A DNA stretch of 64,000 nucleotides, taken from assembly GCA_047626725.1 (NCBI GenBank), contig JBLHSG010000008.1:1-64000 (forward strand), written 5' to 3'. This DNA comes from Ascidiaceihabitans sp034111945. Its GTDB lineage: Bacteria > Pseudomonadota > Alphaproteobacteria > Rhodobacterales > Rhodobacteraceae. Position 1 is the stretch's first letter; each line of letters opens with the position of its first letter. Under the pieces are notes generated by a model, which ran no database searches, was not told the origin of the DNA, and saw only the letters and a list, made by a program, of their open reading frames with translations. Below are positions 35,935 through 44,823 of this stretch, piece after piece. A program made the position numbers and the translations under genes.

Positions 35935-37389
35935 CTACATCCGGCCTTCGATGCGCTCAACCATTTGGGCGGGCACCGACGGTTCCGCTAAGCGCGCTAG
36001 AACGCGGGCCTTTGCCTCGGCGGGCATGCGTTGATTGCCTTCGATGAACGCGATCAGTTTGGCACGACGTTCTTGCGTCAATTCGACCATCGCGGGAGCG
36101 GCAGGGGCGGATCGATCACCGCGCAACGGTTTTACCGAAATTCCGGCACCCAAAAGGGGCGAACGCGCCTCGACAACTTCACGGCCTGACAGCCCTGTTG
36201 CGCGCACCAAAATATCATCGCCCTGACGACGAATTAGCGTCACGTCTATCGCCTCAAGGCGGTCTTCGTCGTCCAGAACCAAGACTGATCCGCTGGCATC
36301 CATCGCCGAAGACGGCAGGCGCACAACCTGATCAATGCTGGGTTCCTGAACGCGAACAGTTACAAAATCACCCGGTTTAAAACCCGCGGATTGGCCGATT
36401 TCCGCAAACATCAAACGCCCGGTTTGGCCAACGCCCGCTGTCACACTGGCGCGACTGATCCGACCTGTAGCAGTCAAATCGATGCCAGCCACATCCAATG
36501 TCGCGCTGACGTCAGCCTTTAGCAGACCGCCATTCGGGTTCAACAAGCGGGCGTATTGCGCGGTGGACACGCGAAACGACACCTCAAGGGCGTCGGGGTC
36601 AATCAAATCCGCCAGCTTTTCATTCACGGATACCAACCGTCCGGCCACAACATTTGTTGCACTAAGTGTCCCATCAAACGGGGCGGTCAAAGTCGTGTCG
36701 TCCAATCGCCGCTGTGCCTCTGCCAGCGCAATTTCTGCGCGTACTAATTTGGTGGCGGCTTGATCAATGCGTGCCTCTGCTTGGGTCACGATCTGGCGAC
36801 GGGCCAAAACCGCTTGGCGTGCCGATGACGCGGCCAATTCCGCCGTTTCAACCGCTGACGCCGTGCCAACACCACGAGATCGCAAATCAGTTTGCCGCTG
36901 GAACGAAGTTTGGCGCAAATCAGCCTGTTCTTGCGCGGCGGATTGTTCGTCTCTGGCCAAGGCAACGGCACGCTGCGCATCCCGCGTTTCAGCGTTTGCG
37001 TCCGCCAAATCCGCTTGCGTGCGATCAAACGCCGACTGCGCATCAGCAGGATCAATCCGGATCAAAACCTGACCGGACCGCACCGCGCCACCGTCATTAA
37101 ATGCCTCATCTAGCGCGATCACACGGCCAGCAGCCGCCGCGCGCAATTCTAGTGTTCGACGGCTTTTGACCTCGCCAAAGGTTTGTAAAACAGGGGTTTG
37201 CGTGCCAGCCTCGGCCACGATCACGTTGACGGTAAACACACGTTCACGCGCGGGCGGGGCCTTGGTATCGTTGGCCATGCGGTCCTGAACAGCACCACCA
37301 ATCAACTGACCCGCATAGGCCAGTAAACCCAGCGTCACCGCTGCCAAAAACACGCCAATCATACTTTGCCGTAAAAACCGCATGCACAT
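35935..37389 (-). CDS. RND periplasmic adaptor (membrane fusion) protein
   Basis: A 484-residue HlyD/AcrA-type adaptor: N-terminal membrane anchor (MIGVFLAAVTLGLLAYAGQLIGG), a biotinyl-lipoyl-like domain split by a long coiled-coil hairpin (residues 120-230, rich in Ala/Gln/Arg), LTAPFDGTLSATNVVAGRLVS, then beta-barrel and membrane-proximal domains. A C-terminal tail of about 60 residues (residues 420-484) goes beyond the usual end. It is first in the operon with the RND permease. Substrates are unknown. Confidence 0.9.
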   Translation of the reverse strand: MCMRFLRQSMIGVFLAAVTLGLLAYAGQLIGGAVQDRMANDTKAPPARERVFTVNVIVAEAGTQTPVLQTFGEVKSRRTLELRAAAAGRVIALDEAFNDGGAVRSGQVLIRIDPADAQSAFDRTQADLADANAETRDAQRAVALARDEQSAAQEQADLRQTSFQRQTDLRSRGVGTASAVETAELAASSARQAVLARRQIVTQAEARIDQAATKLVRAEIALAEAQRRLDDTTLTAPFDGTLSATNVVAGRLVSVNEKLADLIDPDALEVSFRVSTAQYARLLNPNGGLLKADVSATLDVAGIDLTATGRISRASVTAGVGQTGRLMFAEIGQSAGFKPGDFVTVRVQEPSIDQVVRLPSSAMDASGSVLVLDDEDRLEAIDVTLIRRQGDDILVRATGLSGREVVEARSPLLGAGISVKPLRGDRSAPAAPAMVELTQERRAKLIAFIEGNQRMPAEAKARVLARLAEPSVPAQMVERIEGRM

Positions 37390-37473
37390 TCCCTATCGCA
37401 CGTCATCCACGCTTATTAACTTAGACCGCATACGAAAAATACCAAGTCTACAAGGGTGTTACGCACGCATCTG

Positions 37474-38016
37474 TTATTTCCGTCGCTGATGTTCGTCTAA
37501 TCGCGGTAAAATTTCGACAAAATTGCAGGGGCGGTGCCGAAAATCGAGCTGCTTTACCAAAATCTCGTCCCACGCGTCCTTGCACGCGCCCGGACTGCCC
37601 GGCAACGCAAACAGATAAGTACCGTTGCGCACGCCGCCAGTTGCCCGGCTTTGTACCGCTGATGTGCCAATTTTTTGCATGCTCACGATGGTGAACACGG
37701 TGCCAAATGCATCGATTTCTTTTTCGTAGACATCACGGTGGGCCTCGACGCTGACATCGCGCCCCGTCAGGCCCGTACCGCCTGTTGAAATCACCACGTC
37801 AATGTCAGGATCATCACACCAATTGCGCAACTGCGCCGAGATCTGATCCCGCTCGTCGGTCAAGATCAGGCGATCGGCCAGCATGTGACCCGCAGCTTCG
37901 ATCCGGCCAACCAGCACATCGCCGGATCGGTCATCGCTTAGACTGCGGCTGTCAGACACGGTCAAAACCGCAATGCGCACGGCAATAAATTCTGCTGTTT
38001 CGTCGATCCGGCTCAT
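37474..38016 (-). CDS. moaB: Molybdenum cofactor biosynthesis protein MoaB
   Basis: MPT adenylyltransferase-type protein (MoaB/Mog fold) of 180 residues. The signature VVISTGGTGLTGRDVSVEA lies near residue 75, with RIAVLTVSDSRSLSDDRSGD near the N-terminus and LFALPGSPGACKDAWDEI near 135. It is coupled to the upstream LysE-type gene by a four-base overlap. Other cofactor genes in the window (moaD, moaE, moeA, mobA, mobB) are at separate loci. Confidence 0.92.
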   Translation of the reverse strand: MSRIDETAEFIAVRIAVLTVSDSRSLSDDRSGDVLVGRIEAAGHMLADRLILTDERDQISAQLRNWCDDPDIDVVISTGGTGLTGRDVSVEAHRDVYEKEIDAFGTVFTIVSMQKIGTSAVQSRATGGVRNGTYLFALPGSPGACKDAWDEILVKQLDFRHRPCNFVEILPRLDEHQRRK

Positions 38017-38618
38017 GCCCGCTCCAATACCGCTAATTTCGCCGCAAGCGCTACAAACACGCTGCTCGCCACATAATCCAATGCACGCGATCCATTTGCG
38101 ATCCGCTTGCCGATTGTGCCGGCAAACGCGCCAACGCTGCCATTAATAAAGAAACCGCCGACACCCATAACCGCCCCGAACACCAAGAATTGCAAAAGGA
38201 CCGGCCGCGATGGATCAACGAATTGCGGTACAAAGGCCAAGACAAACAAGATGACCTTGGGATTGGTTAAGTTGACGATAAATCCGGTCCGAAACGCGCG
38301 CGACACAGCCTGCGGTTCAGGCGCATCAGACGCGCCACCCCGCAGCGTTTTTGCAGCCAGATACAACAGGTACGCGACGCCAATCCAACGGATCACATCA
38401 AACGCCCACGGCAACGCGGCAATCACTGCGCCCAAGCCCATTCCCGCGATAAAAACATGCACCATTCCGCCCAGCGAAATCCCCGCACTTGCCGCCCAAG
38501 CACTGCGCGATCCTGCCCGCACACCCTGCCCAAGGCAGAACAACATATCGGCGCCCGGTGTCAGATTTAGCGCCAAAGCTGCGGGCAAAAACGCGAGCAA
38601 TACCAATAGGTCAGGCAT
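38013..38618 (-). CDS. LysE/RhtB family amino acid exporter
   Basis: Inner-membrane exporter of 201 residues with six hydrophobic segments. The family start LLAFLPAALALNLTPGADMLFCLGQGVRAG and the conserved FIVNLTNPKVILFVLAFVPQF near residue 112 are typical of RhtB-like proteins. Substrate (homoserine, threonine, lysine or other) cannot be told. It overlaps udg upstream by eight bases and moaB downstream by four. Confidence 0.87.
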   Translation of the reverse strand: MPDLLVLLAFLPAALALNLTPGADMLFCLGQGVRAGSRSAWAASAGISLGGMVHVFIAGMGLGAVIAALPWAFDVIRWIGVAYLLYLAAKTLRGGASDAPEPQAVSRAFRTGFIVNLTNPKVILFVLAFVPQFVDPSRPVLLQFLVFGAVMGVGGFFINGSVGAFAGTIGKRIANGSRALDYVASSVFVALAAKLAVLERA

Positions 38619-39402
38619 TTTGTGTACGCGCCTTTAGTTTGGCCTTCAGGCTTAGTAAATCCGCCCATGCGGCGCGTTTGGCAATTGGCGTGCGCATCAA
38701 ATATGCAGGGTGGAACATCGGCAACGCAGGCTTGCCCAACACATCCTGCCAGTCACCACGCAGACGCGTAATTCCGCGTTTGCCGAGCAATGCCTGACAG
38801 CTGACATTGCCCATCAGTACCAAAACATCAGGGTTCACCAACGCAATATGACGTTCCAGAAATGGTAACATCACCGCGATTTCTTCGGGCTTTGGATCAC
38901 GGCCTTGCGGGGGGCGCCACGGCAAAACATTGGCAAGATAGATCGGCGCATCGTCGTGCGCGCGGCCCATGTCGATGGCTTCAAACATGCGGTCCAACAA
39001 CTGACCGGAGCGGCCAACAAACGGGCGCCCTTCGCGGTCTTCATCGCGGTCCGGCACTTCGCCGATAATCATGACGCGCGCATCTGATGATCCTTCGCCA
39101 AACACCAGATTGCGGGCACCACGTTTTAAATCACAGTGATCGAATGCGGCGATCGCAGCGCGCAATCCATCCAGATCGCCAGCGTTTGCGGCCGCTGCAC
39201 GGGCCATCGCGACGCCGTCGACCTCGGGTACAATCATCGGTCCAGCAGGTGCGGCCCCTGCTTTGGCTTTGGCCGCGGGTTTGGACAACGCGGCGGGCAA
39301 CGCATAGCGATCGACCGGCGTGTCACAGATTGCTTCATCTGCGCCCAATTCGATTTGCCATGCCAAAACTGCGGCGGCGCTGTGAAACTCTGCTGATTCC
39401 AT
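38611..39402 (-). CDS. Uracil-DNA glycosylase, family-4-like but lacking Fe-S ligands
   Basis: Base-excision enzyme of 263 residues with a poorly conserved N-terminal 80 residues and then the UDG domain. Family-4 motifs are altered: motif A is GEVPDRDEDREGRPFVGRSGQLLDRM, the catalytic-loop region YLANVLPWRPPQGRDPKPEEI is near residue 155, and FHPAYLMR is C-terminal. Of the four cluster cysteines only Cys90 remains; the other positions are Phe87, Trp162 and Met178. Activity without the cluster is plausible, since a cluster-less class has been reported from Bradyrhizobium. It heads an operon with lysE and moaB. Confidence 0.85.
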   Translation of the reverse strand: MESAEFHSAAAVLAWQIELGADEAICDTPVDRYALPAALSKPAAKAKAGAAPAGPMIVPEVDGVAMARAAAANAGDLDGLRAAIAAFDHCDLKRGARNLVFGEGSSDARVMIIGEVPDRDEDREGRPFVGRSGQLLDRMFEAIDMGRAHDDAPIYLANVLPWRPPQGRDPKPEEIAVMLPFLERHIALVNPDVLVLMGNVSCQALLGKRGITRLRGDWQDVLGKPALPMFHPAYLMRTPIAKRAAWADLLSLKAKLKARTQNA

Positions 39403-39558
39403 GCGCCTACTCTAGCCCCCCAATCCAGCAATCAAAACGCCCTGCCCCGCTTGAGATCAAAAATACTGGTGTTGCGGGTAAAAATCACCTGACGGCCAAT
39501 GCTTGCCGCACCGCGCGCGCCGCACTATAACGCCTAAAATTCAGATAGGTTGCCGCCC

Positions 39559-40512
39559 ATGACATTTGCCCACCGCCATCTTTTGGGGATCGAACACCTA
39601 AGCCCGACAGATATCACCACGCTTTTGGATCTTGCGGACGAATATGTGACCCTGAATCGCGGCACATCCAAACATTGTGATGCGCTGGCAGGCCTGACCC
39701 AAATCAACATGTTTTTCGAGAACTCGACCCGCACGCAGGCGTCATTCGAACTGGCTGGCAAACGGTTGGGCGCGGATGTGATGAACATGGCGATGCAGGC
39801 GTCGTCGGTGAAAAAGGGCGAAACCCTGATTGATACCGCGCTGACCCTGAACGCGATGCATCCTGATTTGCTGGTTGTGCGGCATCCGCATTCTGGCGCG
39901 GTGGATTTGTTGGCGCAAAAGGTTAACTGCGCGGTTTTGAATGCCGGTGACGGGCGCCACGAGCATCCGACCCAAGCCTTGCTGGATGCGCTCACGATCC
40001 GCCGTGCAAAAGGGCGTATTCATCGCCTGTCAGTCGCGATTTGTGGCGATATCGCCCATTCCCGTGTTGCGCGGTCCAACATCATGTTGCTGGGCAAAAT
40101 GGAAAACCGCATTCGGTTAATTGGTCCTCCGACCCTCATGCCATCGGGCATCGAGGAATTCGGCGTCGAAGTGTTCGATGACATGAACGAAGGGCTAAAA
40201 GACGTCGACGTCGTGATGATGTTACGCTTGCAAAAAGAACGCATGGACGGCGGATTTATCCCGTCGGAACGCGAATATTATCACCGCTACGGGCTGGACG
40301 CGGAAAAACTGGCACACGCCAAACCCGACGCCATTGTAATGCACCCCGGCCCGATGAACCGCGGCGTTGAAATCGATGGCGACATCGCCGACGACATCAA
40401 CCGCAGCGTTATTCAGGAACAGGTCGAAATGGGCGTCGCCGTGCGCATGGCCGCGATGGATTTACTGGCGCGCAATCACAAGGCGGCCACCCTTAAAACG
40501 GTTCCTGCGTGA
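39559..40512 (+). CDS. pyrB: Aspartate carbamoyltransferase catalytic subunit
   Basis: Forms N-carbamoyl-aspartate in pyrimidine synthesis. The 317 residues contain the carbamoyl-phosphate motif FFENSTRTQASFELAGKRLGAD near residue 49, KKGETLIDT, the aspartate-binding DGRHEHPTQALLDA near 135 and HPGPMNRGVEI near 265. The ATG is preferred to an upstream TTG in frame. No pyrI is adjacent; the downstream pyrC-like gene suggests the class of ATCase that assembles with an inactive dihydroorotase. Confidence 0.94.
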   Translation: MTFAHRHLLGIEHLSPTDITTLLDLADEYVTLNRGTSKHCDALAGLTQINMFFENSTRTQASFELAGKRLGADVMNMAMQASSVKKGETLIDTALTLNAMHPDLLVVRHPHSGAVDLLAQKVNCAVLNAGDGRHEHPTQALLDALTIRRAKGRIHRLSVAICGDIAHSRVARSNIMLLGKMENRIRLIGPPTLMPSGIEEFGVEVFDDMNEGLKDVDVVMMLRLQKERMDGGFIPSEREYYHRYGLDAEKLAHAKPDAIVMHPGPMNRGVEIDGDIADDINRSVIQEQVEMGVAVRMAAMDLLARNHKAATLKTVPA

Positions 40513-40982
40513 TCGAACCACAGCATATTTTCAGACCCTCGTTGCGTGCTTTTGGGCTGCGATGCTTCGCGCTGTTTTTATGTACCTACGTGATCATGAC
40601 TTTTCTATTGCCACTCGTCGGTGGATTTTCCTTCGCACTTTTTACAGCATTGCCTTTTTATGGTGGCATTCCGGCCTTTGTTTCTGCGCTTATTCTGTCC
40701 CTCGCTTACATGTTTGTGCTGGATGATTTTACCGACTGGATGCGTCATCGCCGTGCCAGTTGGACCCTGACCCATTCCGCCCTTGTCTATGAAAACCAGA
40801 CCGAAGACATGATGCCGCATACCCTCCCGTTGAACGAAATTGTATCAATCAAACGTCGGTTTTTCTGGAGCCTGGTTCTGCGCTTATCCAACGGCCAAGC
40901 CATCACAATGGCCTATATTAACAATCCTGCGCAAACGCGCACCATCATCCAAAATGCAATCACGGCGGCCACATATACATGA
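40509..40982 (+). CDS. Membrane protein of unknown function inserted in the pyr cluster
   Basis: A 157-residue protein with two hydrophobic helices in residues 20-75 (LFLCTYVIMTFLLPLVGG; IPAFVSALILSLAYMFVL) and a C-terminal strand-rich domain (SWTLTHSALVYENQTE; PLNEIVSIKRRFFWSLVLRLSNGQ) reminiscent of bacterial PH domains. The GTG start overlaps the pyrB stop (GTGA), so its translation is coupled to pyrB. I know of no function; co-translation with pyrB may be opportunistic or may reflect membrane tethering. Confidence 0.68.
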   Translation: MIEPQHIFRPSLRAFGLRCFALFLCTYVIMTFLLPLVGGFSFALFTALPFYGGIPAFVSALILSLAYMFVLDDFTDWMRHRRASWTLTHSALVYENQTEDMMPHTLPLNEIVSIKRRFFWSLVLRLSNGQAITMAYINNPAQTRTIIQNAITAATYT

Positions 40983-41509
40983 CCAATGACCTGACTATTT
41001 CAGCCAAAGAACGCGGCCAATTGCGACTGTTTGCGGTGAATTTGACGGACACAGACGATATCAGCGTGCCGTCTGTTTTGGGCAAATTGCTCGGCGCGGA
41101 ACATCTGGATCCGAACTATGTTGAACTGGTGCGCATTAGCGATCTGGGCGACTTAAGCCTGCCAAATTACCTGACCCAAGGCTACGATATCGACGCCAAC
41201 ACCCTAGCACCTGACCGCGTGCGATTGGCGGCATTGGACGGCTACGTGTTGATCATTATGTCGCTGGCATTTCGCGACCGCGCGATGACATTGCCCGTGG
41301 TGCCCGAACTGACAATGATCGCAAATTACGGCGCGCAAGGGCCGGATTGGACTGCAACCGAGACCATCGAAACGGACAGCACAGACATCGGATCAGGCGT
41401 GCAGCCGCGCAAAAAACCGTCCGAAGCGGCGATGTCAGGGCGCATTGCCACCTACGTGCTGTTGTTTTTGTTTGTGTTTACCGCACTGTTTATCTGGGCC
41501 GGTTCTTAA
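40979..41509 (+). CDS. C-terminally anchored protein of unknown function
   Basis: A 176-residue protein with a soluble N-terminal domain (LRLFAVNLTDTDDISVPSVLGKLLGAEHLD) and one C-terminal transmembrane helix (residues 153-174). The topology is tail-anchored with the domain in the cytoplasm. It overlaps the previous gene by four bases and ends 126 bases before the pyrC-like gene. No motif of known function is seen. Confidence 0.68.
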   Translation: MTNDLTISAKERGQLRLFAVNLTDTDDISVPSVLGKLLGAEHLDPNYVELVRISDLGDLSLPNYLTQGYDIDANTLAPDRVRLAALDGYVLIIMSLAFRDRAMTLPVVPELTMIANYGAQGPDWTATETIETDSTDIGSGVQPRKKPSEAAMSGRIATYVLLFLFVFTALFIWAGS

Positions 41510-41635
41510 CGAATGTGAACACCTGCGCGATGCGAAAATGCATGGCGATCAACACCGCCTGATCACAACAACCTTTCCCAAAACGCCATTCACGGTTAAA
41601 GCAGTGCAAACGCCTGCTCCTTAAGGAATGCGCCC

Positions 41636-42937
41636 ATGTCGACCCTGTTCATCAACGCCAAATTAATCGACCCGCAAGCTGGCACAGAAACGCGCGGTGC
41701 CCTGTTGGTCGAGGACGGCGTCATTGCAGCTGTATGGTCGCAAGACGCTGAAAACACAGACAGCTTTGGTGAACGCACGAAACACGCACATGTTGTGGAC
41801 TGCAACGGCAAACACCTTGCACCCGGCATTGTCGATATCGGCGTAAAGGTGTGTGAACCCGGCGAACGGCACAAGGAAAGCTTTAAAACCGCAGGGCGCG
41901 CCGCAGCGGCAGGCGGCGTCACCACCATCGTCACGCGCCCCGATACAGACCCTGCAATCGACAATCCCGAAGCGTTAGAATTCGTGATCCGCCGCGCGCG
42001 CGAAGCGTCCCCTGTCAATGTTTTGCCCATGGCCGCATTAACCAAAGGGCGCGCGGGCCGCGAAATGACCGAAATCGGTTTTCTGCTAGATGCCGGTGCC
42101 GTCGCGTTCACAGATTGCGACGCGGTTGTGACCGATACCAAAGTGTTTTCGCGCGCGTTGACTTATGCGCGGTCGTTGGGGGCCTTGGTGATTTGCCACC
42201 CACAGGAACCGATCCTGTCTGCAGGGGCTGCGGTAACATCCGGAAAATTCGCATCACTGCGGGGCTTGCCGGCTGTGTCACCAATGGCCGAACGCATGGG
42301 GTTGGACCGTGATATCGCGATGGTCGAAATGACCGGCGCGCGCTATCACGCTGACCAAATTACGACTGCGCGTGCCCTTCCTGCACTGGAAAGGGCCAAG
42401 GCGAATGGCCACGATGTGACCGCTGGTACATCGATCCATCACCTGACGTTGAACGCGCTGGATGTGGCTGATTACCGATCATTCTTTAAATTGAAACCAC
42501 CCCTGCGGGATGAAGACGATCGACTGGCTGTGGCGCAAGCTGTGGCGACTGGTCTGATCGATATCATCAGTTCGATGCACACGCCCCAAGACGAAGAAAG
42601 CAAGCGTTTGCCGTTTGAAGAAGCGGCCAGCGGCGCCGTTGCCTTGGAAACATTCCTGCCTGCCGCCATGCGTTTGGTCCATGCCGATCTGATTGATCTA
42701 CCGATCCTTTGGCGGGCAATGTCGTTTAATCCTGCCCAGCGTTTGGGTCTGCCAACCGGGCGTCTGAATGTCGGGGCCCCTGCCGATCTGGTGGTATTTG
42801 ACGCCAACGCCCCGTTTGTGATGGACCGCACAACGCTACGGTCAAAATCACGAAACACACCATTTGACGGACAGCGCATGCAGGGTAAAGTCCTTGCGAC
42901 CTACGTAAATGGCGTCAAAGTATTTGAACGCGACTGA
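41636..42937 (+). CDS. Dihydroorotase-like protein lacking metal ligands (PyrC')
   Basis: A 433-residue amidohydrolase-fold protein aligned throughout with class I dihydroorotase, but the active site is degraded. The D-x-H-x-H metal motif reads DIGVK (Asp67, Gly69, Lys71), and the catalytic Asp region reads SSMHTPQDE instead of TDHAP. FEEAASGAVALETFLPAAMRL and GAPADLVVFD are conserved. In Pseudomonas an inactive PyrC homologue is a structural partner of PyrB; the same role is likely here. A second, true dihydroorotase should exist elsewhere. AAGGA precedes the ATG. Confidence 0.85.
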   Translation: MSTLFINAKLIDPQAGTETRGALLVEDGVIAAVWSQDAENTDSFGERTKHAHVVDCNGKHLAPGIVDIGVKVCEPGERHKESFKTAGRAAAAGGVTTIVTRPDTDPAIDNPEALEFVIRRAREASPVNVLPMAALTKGRAGREMTEIGFLLDAGAVAFTDCDAVVTDTKVFSRALTYARSLGALVICHPQEPILSAGAAVTSGKFASLRGLPAVSPMAERMGLDRDIAMVEMTGARYHADQITTARALPALERAKANGHDVTAGTSIHHLTLNALDVADYRSFFKLKPPLRDEDDRLAVAQAVATGLIDIISSMHTPQDEESKRLPFEEAASGAVALETFLPAAMRLVHADLIDLPILWRAMSFNPAQRLGLPTGRLNVGAPADLVVFDANAPFVMDRTTLRSKSRNTPFDGQRMQGKVLATYVNGVKVFERD

Positions 42938-42951
42938 TTGAGAATTACAAA

Positions 42952-43563
42952 ATGCCCATTATTGAAAACACCTTTGCCACGCTCGCCCTTTGGGGTGTCA
43001 TCGCCTACCTGCTAGGGTCGATCCCCTTTGGCATGGTCATCGCGCGCGCCATGAACCTTGGTAATTTACGCGACATCGGGTCTGGAAATATCGGGGCCAC
43101 AAACGTGCTGCGAACCGGCAACAAAAAAGCCGCCGCGCTGACGTTGTTCTTTGATGCGGGCAAAGGCGCTGTAGCCCTGTTGTTGGCGCGTGCTTTTGCA
43201 GGTGAAGACGCCGCGCAACTGGCCGGTGTCATGGCGATGTTGGGGCATTGTTATCCTGTTTGGCTAAAGTTCAAAGGCGGCAAAGGCGTTGCGACATTCC
43301 TTGGAATTATGCTGGCCTATGCTTTCCCGATCGGGCTTGCGTGCTGTGCCGCGTGGCTGGTTGGCGCGCTTATCTGGCGGATGTCATCGGTGGGTGCCCT
43401 AACGGCAGCAGCGTCTTCGACATTTTTACTGATGTTCATGGGCGCGCCGACCGCGTTGTTTATGGGGATCATTTTGACCTTGGTCGTGTACTGGCGTCAC
43501 CGCGCGAACCTGGCGCGAATTCGTGAGGGAACAGAGCCCAAGATCGGGAAAAAATCCACTTGA
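42952..43563 (+). CDS. plsY: Glycerol-3-phosphate acyltransferase PlsY
   Basis: Integral membrane enzyme acylating glycerol-3-phosphate with acyl-phosphate at the start of phospholipid synthesis. The 203 residues show the three conserved loops: GSIPFGMVIAR, DIGSGNIGATNVLRTGNKKAA and KFKGGKGVATFLG. It lies 14 bases after the pyrC-like gene and its stop overlaps the next start (TTGA), so it is probably in one transcript with both. Confidence 0.94.
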   Translation: MPIIENTFATLALWGVIAYLLGSIPFGMVIARAMNLGNLRDIGSGNIGATNVLRTGNKKAAALTLFFDAGKGAVALLLARAFAGEDAAQLAGVMAMLGHCYPVWLKFKGGKGVATFLGIMLAYAFPIGLACCAAWLVGALIWRMSSVGALTAAASSTFLLMFMGAPTALFMGIILTLVVYWRHRANLARIREGTEPKIGKKST

Positions 43564-44186
43564 TCGACGGCATCAACCTTCCTCTGATTTTGATCGCGGC
43601 GTTTTTGGCATCTGCCAGCCCCGGTCCTGCGACACTCACAATTGCCGGCACATCGATGTCATCGGGACGCAAGGCTGGCTTGGCTGTCGCGTCAGGCGTC
43701 ACAACAGGATCGTTCGTTTGGTCTGTGTCTGCGGCGTTCGGATTGGGCGCGGTTATGCTGGCTCATGCGTGGTTATTTGAAATCGTACGCTATTTTGGCG
43801 CCGGGTATTTACTGTGGCTGGCGGTCAAAGCAGGGCGTTCTGCGTGGATGAGTGCCCGCTTAAAAACGCCGGACTTGCCGATCAGCACACCGGCGCGCGC
43901 CTACGCCAAAGGGCTGGCCCTGCATCTAACCAACCCCAAAGCGATCCTTTTTTTCGGGGCGCTATATTCAATCGGCATTCCACCAGACACCAGTTGGCAG
44001 GGCCTGCTGATCGTCATATTTTCTGTTGGCTTCCAAAGCATTGTGATGTTCCACCTGTATGCCATCATCTTTTCCTCAGCCCCCATGACCGCCGCTTACG
44101 CGCGATTGAAACGTGGATTTGAGGCGGTGTTTGCGATTGCTTTTGGCGCAGGTGCGTTCAGCATTCTGACCGCCCGTCTAGGGTAA
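43560..44186 (+). CDS. LysE/RhtB family exporter
   Basis: A 208-residue exporter with six hydrophobic segments. Family motifs ASPGPATLTIAGTSMSSGRKAG near residue 18 and LHLTNPKAILFFGALYSIG near 120 are present. It starts with TTG overlapping the plsY stop. It is only distantly similar to the LysE protein at 38013-38618. Substrate unknown. Confidence 0.85.
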   Translation: MIDGINLPLILIAAFLASASPGPATLTIAGTSMSSGRKAGLAVASGVTTGSFVWSVSAAFGLGAVMLAHAWLFEIVRYFGAGYLLWLAVKAGRSAWMSARLKTPDLPISTPARAYAKGLALHLTNPKAILFFGALYSIGIPPDTSWQGLLIVIFSVGFQSIVMFHLYAIIFSSAPMTAAYARLKRGFEAVFAIAFGAGAFSILTARLG

Positions 44187-44210
44187 CATCCTCGTAAGTT
44201 GATAAACATC

Positions 44211-44253
44211 TTGACCTACCTGCCGCGTCTGTTATTTCTGTCATTACAGAAAT
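44211..44253 (+). promoter_or_regulatory. Promoter and inverted-repeat operator of the GbsR-like gene
   Basis: Candidate -35 TTGACC (44211-44216) and -10 TATTTC (44233-44238) with a 16-base spacer. The perfect inverted repeat ATTTCTGT-CATT-ACAGAAAT (44234-44253) covers the -10 and start region, 20 bases before the regulator ATG. A repeat with identical arms occurs at 44824-44841, so this is probably the regulator's own operator. Confidence 0.72.
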
Positions 44254-44273
44254 TAACGTAAGAGATTCGCAAG

Positions 44274-44807
44274 ATGCACCTGACACCAGCCATGCAAGAC
44301 TTCATCCTTCATTGGGGTGATATGGGCGCGAAATGGGGAACCAATCGTTCCGTCGCGCAGATCCATGCGTTGCTGCACATCTCACCCGAGGCACTTAGCG
44401 CGGAAGAAATTTGCGATCTTTTGAACCTTGCACGCTCGAACGTTTCAAACGGACTAAAGGAATTGCAAAGCCAAAAGCTGGTCAAATCCACCCGAAAACT
44501 GGGCGATCGACGTGATCATTTTCATTCGATCCGCGACATGTTTGATCTGGTAAATACTGTGATCGAAACGCGGCGCGAACGTGAATTTGCACCAACCCTT
44601 GCCGCCCTGCGCGAGGTGCAAAAACAAGCGCTTGATGACGCCACACCAAAGGACGTCAAAAAACGTATCGACGAGACGTTGGACACGATGCAAATGTTTG
44701 ACGATTGGTACGGTGAAGTGTCCCGCCTGCCCCGCGCCGTTCAATTAGGTGTTGTGAAAATGGGCGCACGGATTGCCCGGTTCCTTCCAAAAGGCAAATC
44801 TAGCTAA
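44274..44807 (+). CDS. GbsR/MarR-type transcriptional regulator
   Basis: A 177-residue winged-HTH regulator. The DNA-binding part runs from about residue 10 to 85 (RSVAQIHALLHISPEALSAEEICDLLNLARSNVSNGLKELQSQKLV), a pattern typical of the GbsR family, and a helical dimerisation domain follows. A matching inverted repeat in front of its own gene and across the start of the next gene implies autoregulation and control of the downstream membrane-protein and desaturase genes. The signal is unknown; GbsR itself responds to choline. Confidence 0.85.
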   Translation: MHLTPAMQDFILHWGDMGAKWGTNRSVAQIHALLHISPEALSAEEICDLLNLARSNVSNGLKELQSQKLVKSTRKLGDRRDHFHSIRDMFDLVNTVIETRREREFAPTLAALREVQKQALDDATPKDVKKRIDETLDTMQMFDDWYGEVSRLPRAVQLGVVKMGARIARFLPKGKSS

Positions 44808-44823
44808 AAATTTTACATAGGAG

